Shown in pieces: positions 21,562 through 31,227 of a DNA stretch of 64,000 nucleotides (the first letter of the stretch is position 1; every line of letters starts with the position of its first letter). The DNA lies in assembly GCA_964035575.1 (NCBI GenBank), contig OZ037923.1:992001-1056000 (forward strand). The letters run 5' to 3'. The position numbers and the translations under genes were made by a program. This stretch comes from Rhynchopus sp. YZ270_cl-10 (lineage: Eukaryota > Euglenozoa > Diplonemea > Diplonemida > Diplonemidae). A model generated the notes under the pieces. That model had not been told where the DNA came from. It saw nothing but the letters and a program-made list of their open reading frames with translations, and searched no databases.

Positions 21562-24401
21562 TCACAGAACGGGGTTGTTCTGGTTGCTGTTGTCGAAGTG
21601 GTCGACGTCCTCCATCATTGCGCACTCCTCGAAACGCACAGCGCCCTGCTCAGAGCTGCCGGTCTTCTTCACAGCAAAGAAGGCAACCAGCCCGACACAC
21701 ATGGCACCAATCGCAGCAATCACAATGTACACCCACACCTGCAGGCCGTCGTCGTCGCTGCTCGAGCCAGACCCCGCTGTGCTTCCCGGCGTGCTTCCCC
21801 CAGCCACCTCTGTGCTGCTGGCAACTGCCGTTGTGTATCCGTTGTTGTTGCTGCTCAGATCCCCTGAAGCGATAGACGTGTCCACCTCAGTCCCGATAGC
21901 GTCCACAGTCGCTGCATTGTCGTTCTGTAGGTAGGTGGTATACAAAGGATTGACTCAAAGTGAAGGGGTCGATAGTAGAAGGGGAAGGGGGAAATAGGCA
22001 AATAAGAAAAAGAAGAAAAAGAAGAAGAAGAAACAGCTTCGTAAAAAGAAACAAACAAAAGAGCCAAGAAAGGATGCCAGTATTATGTTTTAATTGTTTG
22101 GGTTAGAGAGAGAGACCTCACTACTTTGAAAAAGGGGTAATAAAAAAGGGGGGGGGAAAGAGAAATAGGGAAAGAAAGACATACTGTGATGGTGTAGTCG
22201 GCGTACAAGTTACCCGTGGCTGCTGCTTCTTCCAGTGCTGCTGCTGTGCGGCTGTCGGTGAACCATGTGTTCATCGGGTCTGTCATGAAGGTGCGCTCAT
22301 CGGCGTGGAGGTCGACGTTCCACGTCTGGGGGATGGGGTTCTGCCAGTTCGACTGGTTGGCGCCGGCAACAGTGTTGAGGATCCCGATGAGGGTGACAAT
22401 GAGCGAGGCAGGGTCCGTGCGGAGTGTCTTGGACCCCTTCAGCAGCGCCATCCTGAAGCGCCTGAGAAGCTTCTTCGGGTTGAGCTTCACATCTGCGTCG
22501 TCGCCAACAATGTTGCAGCGGAAGTTCTTCTTCGGCTTGTCCTTCATCTTCTCCTTCACGTCTTCGTCGGTCTTGTTCCACTGCTTGATCTTCTCGTCGC
22601 TGCAGCCGTACCCCTTCATGTCACAGCAGAAGTCGCTCTGGTTCATTGTCATCACAGCGTCGTCGATGCAACGGAACTGGCATCCCTTGTCCTGCTCAAG
22701 GCAGCACCAGGTGCGCTTTGCGTCACCCCAGTTCTTGGCGTTGCTGACGTCCGAGCAGTTCTCCTTCGTGGTGGCCGCACAGCCGATGAAGAACTTGTCG
22801 CAGCACTTTGCCTTCGTCTTGGCCTCCATCGTGTCGATGTTCATCATACAGGTGTCCAGGAACCTGTCGTCGTTCTTCTCCTCCTCAGACTTGCAAGAGA
22901 CGTTCTTGTTCGCACAGCACCACTCCTGCTGCTCAGGCACCCACGGGAGGAAGGAGGCAGGCTCGCACTCAAACACGTCGCCAAACTTGTCCATGGCAGA
23001 GTCGCAGCCGACGTCGTACTCCTTGCAGCAGAAGTGTGCCATGTCCTTCGTCCACGTGGTCATGTCCGACATGTCTGAGCAGTCGAAGACATCAGGCGCA
23101 CCGCAGCTAACGTCAAAGTTGTCGCAGCACCACGCCTGACCAGTAACAGTCATGGTGGCGTCGCAGTCGTGCTGGGGAAGGTCGCACCAGTTGGTGTTGC
23201 CCTGCATGTTGCTGGCCGCACAGCAGTCGCGGTTCTGCTTGGCAACACCGCTGGCAGGGACGGAACAGTTCAGCTTAGGGGCCACAGCGTCGCAGTGCTT
23301 GGCCTTCATGTCGCTCCAGATGCCTCCCTTCGTGCAGTCAAAGTTGTACTTAGGAATGCACTGTGCGCCAAGGCCCACCTGCGAGAAGCAGTCCATGTCA
23401 GCAGTGCAGTTCATGTCGCTGCACGACTCAATGGGCTTGTCCATCTCGCCCATGCATGTGAACATGCCGAAGGAGTTCTTCTTGCATTTTTGGTCGTCAG
23501 GGCACCCAGTATCCTGGCATGTCATCATCTCGCACCCTGCCGCCGTGCAGCGGAAGCCCGAAGAGCAGTTGCATGGTGCAGCGACACAGGCAAAGGTAGT
23601 GAAGTCGCAGATGGTGCCGTTCTTGCAGTCGGCACACTCAGTCCTCTCGCACTTCATGTTGGTGATGGGGTCACATCTGAACTTGCCGCTTGCAGTGTCG
23701 CAGGCGTCGCACTCAGAGAGACACTTTCCTCCACTGGGCAGGTCCTCGCATTTGAACGGACAACGCATCTGCGCACAGACAACCTTATCAGAGGCAGCCA
23801 CACACACGCCTCCGACACACTTCTCGTTTGCGAGGCAGGAATCACAGTTGTTAACAGGCACGCAGACCCTGTTGCTGTCACATGCCGTGCCCTGCGCACA
23901 CATGTCACATGGGTCCACCACCAGTTTCGCCTTGCAGAAGAAGTCCTTCGCTCCAGGCGCGGCAGGTGTGCAGACAGCTTCAAACCCACACGGGATGCCC
24001 TGTGGCTCGCACCTGCTGTCCAAGTCCATGGTACACATTCCGTTGTAGCATACTGTGGGGGAGTCGCACTGCGAGGATGCGGAGCAGGTTGTGCTGTTCT
24101 GGGTGCTGTTGTCCATTGCGGGCATGCAGACGGAGAAGGTGCTGTTCACCCACGAGCATGTGTCAGGGAAGGGGCAGTTCGTGGCGTCGCAGCTTGAGTT
24201 GTTCATCGCATTCTCCTGGCAGGTCCTTCCTGCAGGCGAGGGCAGGCACATAGACCCAGACATACACACGTGGGCCGGGTTTTCGCACGGCTGGTCGTAG
24301 TCCAGAACACACGTCTTGTTTGCGTCGCACGTACCTGGGCATGTGTTCGGCGTGCAGCCCGTTGCGACTGCAACGCACATCATAACCAATGCGGCTCTCA
24401 T
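21562..24401 (-). CDS. Cysteine-rich type I membrane protein (2 exons)
   Basis: Exons are complement(21562..21924, 22185..24401), giving 859 aa. A signal peptide (MRAALVMMCVAVATG) starts the protein. Residues ~17-330 are dense in CxxC-like and C-x(4-6)-C patterns (for example TCPGTCDANKTCVLD). Residues ~370-630 carry ~35-residue repeats with a W/F-CC core followed by C (AWCCDNFDVSC, HFCCKEYDVGC, EWCCANKNVSC, TWCCLEQDKGC, DFCCDMKGYGC). Many N-x-S/T sites suggest glycosylation. The first exon ends at a GTATGT donor (22184-22179); the second starts after CTACCTACAG in phase and supplies a Ser/Gly linker, a membrane helix (VWVYIVIAAIGAMCVGLVAF) and a ~38-residue acidic tail. Likely a surface protein. 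I have no named family. Confidence 0.88.
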
Positions 24402-24752
24402 TTTTAGTTCAGAAGTTTCGTCGCTCTCCTAGTGTCACAATGTGGAAGGGTGGGAGGAGGGCCGTTTAGGGAATGAAGTAGAGGGGAGGGGAGGTACTTT
24501 TAAAAAAATATGTATTCGTGCGCGCAGAAACACAGATGGAAAAAAAGGAAAATAGCCCTCCTCCCCTGATGCATGAAAGGTTCCCGTTGTTCTTGCGCTA
24601 TTCTGTGCACAAAAAAACCATTCAAAAGAGGAAAGCGCCCAGAGGTGGGAGGGTGACACCTTTCATACAGGAAGGTATATTCTCATTTTTCATAAAAAAA
24701 AATGCACATAAAATACTGTAGAGAGAACACAACAGGGCCTCCGCTAGGTACT

Positions 24753-24781
24753 AAAGTTCTGTTGATTGTCAACAGAACTTT
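24753..24781. repeat. Perfect 13-bp hairpin, AAAGTTCTGTTGA
   Basis: AAAGTTCTGTTGA and TCAACAGAACTTT flank a TTG loop. The right arm with its extension (CAACAGAACTTTTTGAAAATG) returns at 25177-25200 as CAACAGAACTTTTTCAAAATC, and AAAGTTCTGCTGA occurs at 25006, so the hairpin may be one end of a ~450-bp repeat element containing the TAGCAGAAAA array. Confidence 0.7.
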
Positions 24782-24834
24782 TTGAAAATGGGAAAAAAAA
24801 AAAAAAAAAAAATTTGGTGTGGCTGACGACCCCA

Positions 24835-24975
24835 AAATAGCAGAAAATAGCAGAAAGTAGCAGAAAGTAGCACAAAATAGCACCTCCTCCAGCCGCACCA
24901 AAAAATCCAGATGCCCAGAATAGCAGAAAATAGCAGAAAATAGCAGAAAATAGCAGAACATAGCAGAAAATAGCA
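24835..24975 (+). repeat. Two TAGCAGAAAA (10-bp) tandem arrays
   Basis: Two arrays of TAGCAGAAAA-type units, each closed by AAATAGCACC and then a C/T-rich GCCRCACCA segment, are separated by a ~30-bp spacer. The arrangement looks like one duplication of a small array plus flank. Confidence 0.75.
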
Positions 24976-27782
24976 CCCCCTTTCAGCCACACCATAAAAT
25001 AAAAGTTCTGCTGAGTGGTTCAGACCCGTTCTACTTGTCAAAAATGCTCAGGAGAAGAAGATATGGAGAGGTGAGTGCTCAAACGTCCCAAAAAAGTCAA
25101 AATCGGGTGTTGGAAAAAAAAAAAAGTTGCGTACCGTGCGCCTGCGGCGCAAGCATGCACCCCACCAACGTGGACCATCAACAGAACTTTTTCAAAATCG
25201 GAAATCCTAGCGGAGAGCCTGGAACACAAGAGAAAAAAAAGTAAAAGTTTAGAGGATGAACCTAAGCATCACGCGCTTAGCCACCTAGAATAAAAAAAAG
25301 GGGGGAGAATTCCACACAAGCACACGCGCATGGGGGTAATATTCCACTTTGAGGAACTGCCCCACACAACACAGCTTTCAAACACGCACACACTCACCTA
25401 CACGCAACCCACCTACATTGATACTGTGCAATCGAAGAACAAACTCTTTTGCTACTAGTCCAAGAGCGGGGAGACAGGAAGGTGGGGGCGGGTCTGGGGG
25501 GGGAGGAGAGGAGCAATGAGATATTCAGAGACAGCAACACTGTCTTGCGCGAATAAAATAGTTTTTTTTTTTTTGAAAACTTGGTTTGTATTAGTGTAGA
25601 CACCCCGAGGATGAACTCCACTATTTTTTTGTTTTCGTAACGCCTACCTCTTTAACCTTTTGTTTGCTTGATTGAGCTTACCGAATCGCTCAACTGCGAT
25701 GGGAAAAATCGTGCGTGTTTTGATCTCGTCACTGAAATTCTTTCAGATGAAATTTCGAGATCTGAACCGCTACGATAATTTGAGAAATCCAGAAAGCTTC
25801 AGAGATAATGAAATCCCCAGGGTGGGCGCGAAAACATAATCATATAAGGTAATGAAGCTGGTTATCCATGAAATGTTTGAATCTAGAGAACCTTGACACA
25901 TCGAACAGCGTGTCCCGCCGGCCCTAATCCGTATGAGCGCAGTTGGGGGGGGGGACCTCCGTGAGAATGTCCTGCAGAGGACTCTTCACTGCTCCGGAGC
26001 AGGAAGACGTCCGACAGTACATAGCGAACCTGGAGCCGTGAAGAGATGGATTTCGATAGCCACGTGACCAATATAAACTTGCGGCACTTCAAGGAACTAC
26101 TGTGGTCATGGCAAACTCAGCCAGGGCCGCAATCCTGTTCAAGGGTTCGTACATGCCAGCGTCTGCGAACCTTTCAAGACGTGATATAGACAGAGAGTTG
26201 TTCGTTTTCTATGAGACCTGTCCAAAGGCAAGTAAATACGACGCATGCGACAGCTCACCGTAGTCCTTTCACGTATTGGTGAGCCTCTTTCCAAAGAAGC
26301 AGCCACAACCCTGCGCCTCTTCGCCATACCGTTTATCCAAGATCGCAGACAATGCCTATCTAAACCCTCTGGCGATACATTGCCCTTGCACGTCGTAGAT
26401 GTGGTCGATCCGCAAACTTGAAGTGACGCATCTCGGGGAGGAGCGCAAGCCTACCGTCAGTAAGCAGCTAGTACACATAGCCTCGATGCAGCGCACTTCC
26501 TGGTAGATCGTGATAAGGACGGCCCGCTCAGTGGTGGCAGCGATGTACAGCACAAATCCCTACAACCGACTGCCACACATTCCCAAGCTACGGCGGAAAA
26601 AGTGCCTGTCTCTTATCCATGCACCCTAGATGAACGCGCCATCTCTACAGCAGCAGCAGCGTCCTACACCTTCAGCGACATGTAGAATCGTGCACACGGA
26701 TCCGCTTCTCTTTGAGACGCTCCGCGCTGAAGACACCCGCAGGGCAGCTCGTAGCGAAAACTGCGGTGTGCACCTTCAGCTCCTCGCGATGACGACCAGC
26801 CGTAAACGAGGATGGACAACGCGGTGTACATCGTCACCATGAATACGCCCAGTGTGAACTACCTCTACGGGGCCAAACGGAGGTCTCCATCCAGACAGTC
26901 TGGCGCCCATCCAGCAGGTCAGCTAGTCAGTGTAGGCCAGGTGAAGAGGAAGACTTCTCCATGGAAGCAAGCGTAGTCGACAAAGTATATCACGCGCGTT
27001 CACTAGCTAGGTCAGCCGAGGAATGGGAGGATCCACGCGAAGACCACTCCGAAGTGCGGGAGGGAATGTGCGGTACCGTGATGGCAGATAAGGAGAGGGC
27101 AGACACCACGAAATTACCCGGGAAGGATGTGCCCGTCAACGAAGGCAACGCAGGCGTATCTGCACCACGAGAGTGCAGCGAAGAGAAACGTGAACCATGA
27201 TACCGTAGAGAGTTACTCAGGTGTGGGTGGGCGGGAGAAATTTTTAAATGTCATGGTCACGTTTTGCATAACATTGTAATCATATCACATGATTTGTGAG
27301 TCGGTTGCAGAAATCATCTCTCATGATTTCTGAATCGGTTGCAGAGTTGGCTAGCCGAAAACAAAAAGGCTGATATTTGGTTACACAAAATATAATCCTT
27401 CTTTTTTTTTTTTCCTTTTCTTTTTTTTGAGTTATCAGGAAACCCTGCGACTGCTTTACAAGAAAAGAAATGAATTTATTTGAATGCAGACAACCAACTG
27501 ACCCATCTACGACGCCAGCCCTGGATGAAAGCACAAGAGGAGAGGGAAGGGGAGGGAGACAATGCTAACGTCATGCGAATAACATTATTATTATTTATTT
27601 TTCTTCTTCTTCTTTCTGTCCACAGATGTCACTCCAATTTACTCCTGGCAACACAAAAAAAATTACCAAATAATATTTGGAGGACTCCAGTAAAGAGAAA
27701 GAATAAAATGGGGGGAAAACAAAGGAAATAGGGATTGGAGAAAGAACGACAAGAAGGACAGGTGTCTTCAAGGAGACACCTA

Positions 27783-29186
27783 CAGTGTGACACAGAATTA
27801 ATGGCCGATGAAGACATTTTATAAAAAAACGGCAAATTTTGACAAGGACATATTCAAAACACCCCCAAAACATAAAATATTTACGCCCAGGAACACAATA
27901 AAAGCAAAAATATAATGGTTAAGGGTAAAGTGAACACTGAGGCCACGAGGGAAGGGTTGCGCCTACAGGCAACGTCGCTAGTCGTTGTTGGCGGTAAGAG
28001 CCATGATGAGGTGGCGGAGTTGCTGAACGTTGCGAAGAGGAGTTTGGGTAGGTGGGTGAAGGAGTACCGCGCTGGAGAGCGGAATTTTTCGGACAAGCCA
28101 GGGAGGGGACGCAAGAGATCGGCCACCACCGACACCGTTAAGAATAGGGTGGTTAGACACATGCGGGGCAAGCGGTTTCAGTCTTGCAGGAAAGTAGCGT
28201 CGCGACTACAGATTTCGAGGGAGAGTGTCCGCAGGTGCCTGAAGGAGAAGGGGCTGAAGCCCGTTCAAACGAAGAGCAAACCAAAGCTCTCGGAAAAGAA
28301 CATCACTGCCCGGATAGAGTTTGCTGAAACGCATCGAAACACCGACTGGTCAAAGGTGATGTTCACCGATGAAAAAGACTTTTGGCTTTTTTCTCGGGTG
28401 AGCAAGAAGAACGATGTTGTCTGGGTTGCAGATGGTGATGAGCCGCCCCCAACCGTTGATAAGGTCAGGGCTACGCAGAAGGTTCACGTCTGGGGAGGAA
28501 TCACCACCAGAGGTAAGACGAAGCTCTATTTCTATGACGGTGCTCTCAATGCAGAGAAGTACCGTACGCTCGTCTTACAGAAAGCGCTCAAAGAAATAAA
28601 AGAACTCCTGCCTGACAGTAGCTACACGTTTCAGCAGGATGGGGCACCCTGCCACACTGCGAACGTTACTCAAGCATTCCTCTCCTCCCAACCTTTCTCG
28701 TTCCTCCCTAAAGCTGACTGGCCAGGCAACTCCCCTGATCTCAATCCTATTGAGAACCTGTGGGCCAAGCTGCAGACTGCAGTCAACGAACGGGAGCCCA
28801 AAGACGTGTCAGCACTTAAACGTGCCATCAACAAGGAATGGTCCAAGATGGACAATAGCTTCGTTGCACGTTACATCATGTCAATGCCACGACGCCTAGA
28901 CGCAGTTCGCAATTCCAACGGAATGCACACAAAATACTAATGCATGCTCTATTTATTTTTGTGCACCCACTCGTTTGTACTGCTACACTGTATTTTTTTT
29001 TTTTACACATACACCCTTTTTTACCAAAAAGGGATATTTCCATGTTACTATTTTCCCCACACACACACTTTTCATACACGGCCAGTTGAAAATGCAATGA
29101 AATGAGTCAAATTTTGCCTATTTTTTAGAATAATATAACAATTTTTACAAAATGTCGTCATCGGCCATTAATTCTGTGTCACACTG
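27783..29186 (+). mobile_element. Tc1/mariner-type transposon, structurally intact
   Basis: A 1,404-bp element with ~33-bp terminal inverted repeats beginning CAGTGTGACACAGAATTAAT; left and right ends differ at one base within the outer 33. It is flanked by TA on both sides (27781-27782, 29187-29188), the expected duplicated target of this superfamily. It encodes one uninterrupted transposase. The right end lies 156 bp past the stop codon of the epimerase gene. Confidence 0.95.
27915..28940 (+). CDS. Tc1/mariner transposase, DD37E-type spacing
   Basis: A 341-aa transposase that binds the element's inverted repeats and performs cut-and-paste transposition into TA. The N-terminal half has two helix-turn-helix regions (about residues 10-55 and 85-115) joined by a GRGRKRSA linker, as in Tc1 proteins. 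The DDE catalytic triad reads D152 (VMFTDEKDFW), D242 (FQQDGAPCH) and E280 (SPDLNPIENLW), with 37 residues between the last two, so DD37E rather than the common DD34E. The frame is complete, 130 bp from the left repeat and 245 bp from the right, and no break is seen, so it may be or recently have been active. Confidence 0.95.
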   Translation: MVKGKVNTEATREGLRLQATSLVVVGGKSHDEVAELLNVAKRSLGRWVKEYRAGERNFSDKPGRGRKRSATTDTVKNRVVRHMRGKRFQSCRKVASRLQISRESVRRCLKEKGLKPVQTKSKPKLSEKNITARIEFAETHRNTDWSKVMFTDEKDFWLFSRVSKKNDVVWVADGDEPPPTVDKVRATQKVHVWGGITTRGKTKLYFYDGALNAEKYRTLVLQKALKEIKELLPDSSYTFQQDGAPCHTANVTQAFLSSQPFSFLPKADWPGNSPDLNPIENLWAKLQTAVNEREPKDVSALKRAINKEWSKMDNSFVARYIMSMPRRLDAVRNSNGMHTKY

Positions 29187-29342
29187 TATGGTGAGGGATC
29201 AACAAAAATGTTCCCATCTTTCTTTTTATGGCGTGTGTTAAAAAAGGAAAAACTTAAAAGATGACTGTGCCTCAGGTGCACACATCTCACAAAAGGGGGA
29301 CGAATAAAAATTCCCATAAAAGTAGTGTTGTAGTCTGGCGCA

Positions 29343-30578
29343 TCACAGCTTCTCCTGCATAATCTGCTCCAACAGGTCCTCTGCGTACCACAGTGCTCTT
29401 GGGACGTGAAAGCACCCTTTCCATTTCCCCCCTTTGATGGGCTGTGAGACAGAGCCATCGCGTGCCAGGTAGCCCCACATCTCGCCGCCGTTCTTGTGGT
29501 CCCAGAACTTCTCGAAGGTGTAGTTGTGCATCTTGCAGAACCAGTCCCACCAGAAGTTGTCCTTTGTGTGGATGAAGCACCGCAGACAGCACAGAATCGC
29601 CTCGAGGTGCGCCCACCACAGCTTCTGGTCAAACTCCAGCTGCTGCATCGGCTTCCCCTCGAGGTCCATGAACGCGTACAGGCCACCCTGGTCGGCGTCC
29701 CAACCCTTGTCCAGAGCAGACTTCGCCAAACCGACAATGGTTTCGCACTCGGCTTCCATGCCACGCTCCGTGCAGGCCTGCAGCAGGAACCAGCAGCACT
29801 CAAGGGAGTGGCCGGGGTTGTAGGAACGTCCCTCATGTGTGTCCTGGTCTGCAGGGTCCTCCGCAATGTTCTCGCGCAGAAGGTTCTCTGCGTTGGGGTG
29901 CTCGCTCAGCACCTTGGTGATGTTCTTCGCAACACGCTCGTCGAGGTCAGCCTTCGCGTCACCCACAAGCGATAGTGCCGCCTGCAGCTCAATAGCCATG
30001 TTCACATCAATCATCGGCACCGCAAGAGAGCTGTACCTGCGCGTGCCACACCCCTTGTCCCACTTCCCACTGGGGTTTCCTTTGCGCTCCTCAATCCTTG
30101 CGAACTTGCGCTCTGCGTCATTCTTCGCCCAGTCTTCCTTCGTGATTGAGTAGTACTGGGCAAAGGCCATACACATGAAACAGTCGGAAAAGATGCTGTA
30201 CGGTTGCACCAAGGGGCGTCCGTCAGCAGTCGTGCTGAAGTATCCGTCGCCAGACGCGTCGTCGGCGTGCTTCCGGAGAAAGTCAGCACCCTGCCTCGCA
30301 ATGGCAGTCCAACGCTCAATCTGCTCTGCCGTGGCGTCCTTCCGTGTGCACAGCTTTGAGAACATCCACACCTGACGCGCCTGGAGCCAGATGAACTTAT
30401 CGGTATCATAGCACCCCTCGGGCGAGTAGCACGTGAAGTACCCGCCGTTCGTCTCGTCCACGGTCTTCTCCCAAAAAGGCACTACTTCCTGCAGCAACGC
30501 CTCTCGATAGAAGCTGACCAGCTTCTGCAACGTGTCAGCGTCACGCTTGCTTTCCTGACAGTAGAACACATTGACCAT
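29343..30578 (-). CDS. N-acylglucosamine 2-epimerase (AGE / renin-binding-protein family)
   Basis: A 411-aa single-exon enzyme that interconverts N-acetylglucosamine and N-acetylmannosamine, a cytosolic step in amino-sugar and sialic-acid metabolism. Length matches the family (~400 aa, an (alpha/alpha)6 barrel). Residues equivalent to the pig enzyme's active site are present with identical spacing: R68 in FIWLQARQVWMF, H257 and E260 in NPGHSLECCW, and H391 in GCFHVPRALWY (134 residues between the two His, as in the pig enzyme). LYAFMDLEGKP and QKLWWAHLEAI are further family hallmarks. Related barrel enzymes such as cellobiose 2-epimerase are less likely given the fit. The start ATG (30578) gives a family-typical N-terminus. 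Confidence 0.95.
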   Translation of the reverse strand: MVNVFYCQESKRDADTLQKLVSFYREALLQEVVPFWEKTVDETNGGYFTCYSPEGCYDTDKFIWLQARQVWMFSKLCTRKDATAEQIERWTAIARQGADFLRKHADDASGDGYFSTTADGRPLVQPYSIFSDCFMCMAFAQYYSITKEDWAKNDAERKFARIEERKGNPSGKWDKGCGTRRYSSLAVPMIDVNMAIELQAALSLVGDAKADLDERVAKNITKVLSEHPNAENLLRENIAEDPADQDTHEGRSYNPGHSLECCWFLLQACTERGMEAECETIVGLAKSALDKGWDADQGGLYAFMDLEGKPMQQLEFDQKLWWAHLEAILCCLRCFIHTKDNFWWDWFCKMHNYTFEKFWDHKNGGEMWGYLARDGSVSQPIKGGKWKGCFHVPRALWYAEDLLEQIMQEKL

Positions 30579-31227
30579 TGTAGCGGGGAAGAGGGTTCTG
30601 AAGGAGTGAATGAGTGGGTGGGGGAAAAAAACAAAAATAGCATTCGTTCATGTGAATGGTTTAATCAGAGAGAATAATACAACAAACTAAACATTGGTCA
30701 GGGGTACTGAAGGGTGCGGTGCCGCGTGCAAAAGAAGTGTAGCTCTTGATGAAGTCGCCATGACTGACGCACTTACGATGTGAGCCTTCCAGATGAAAAA
30801 ACATAACCAGGGATGAGGGGTAGGAAACACATAATCTCTTCCTAGAGAACCTTCGGGAGCCACACACACCGGTACATACGTCCACCGCGTGTCCATGCAA
30901 CACACTATGTTAACAAGACCTACAAAGGGGTGGTCGGTCTCGGAAACTTAGCACTGCAAGTCACAAACGTACATCAGAGCCTCCCTGAAGCCCAGGTACT
31001 ACATTCCTCATACATGACAAAGTACCTCGCGGCTCCTTCGTACACTCACAGGAGACCATTATACAAGCATTCGCACCAGACCTCAGGAGTCATAAATAAG
31101 CCGAAGGCCGAAGTCCCGAGCACGACCCTTCACTTCGCAAGTACCTTGCCATACTGAAACATGACAAACATCACCCAAAAGACGACGCTTCGACACTGAA
31201 ACATGAAAACCTACAAGCCAGCACCTT
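30579..31227. other. Spacer upstream of the epimerase gene
   Basis: This is the 5' flank of the epimerase gene up to the satellite array. I see no gene, no known repeat family and no RNA gene. The last ~80 bases contain degenerate ACTGAAAC motifs that approach the satellite unit. Confidence 0.5.

Larger units (their letters stand above)
24402..27782. other. Gene-free spacer with two distinct halves
   Basis: The left half (24402-25640) is repeat-rich: hairpin at 24753-24781, TAGCAGAAAA arrays 24835-24975, R3 at 25253-25290, R1 at 25575-25624. The right half (about 25640-27230) is unlike the rest of the spacers: balanced composition, almost no homopolymer runs, no recognised repeats and no long frame. 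It could be decayed coding DNA or an old insertion; I recognise no protein in it. Positions 27285-27350 hold a short tandem duplication containing ATCGGTTGCAGA, and 27482-27535 an R5 copy. Confidence 0.55.

Noticed and set aside
22216-24197. Plus-strand frames of 257-342 codons opposite the cysteine-rich gene
   Set aside because: Antisense shadows of a GC-rich coding sequence; the minus strand has signal peptide, Cys pattern and membrane anchor.
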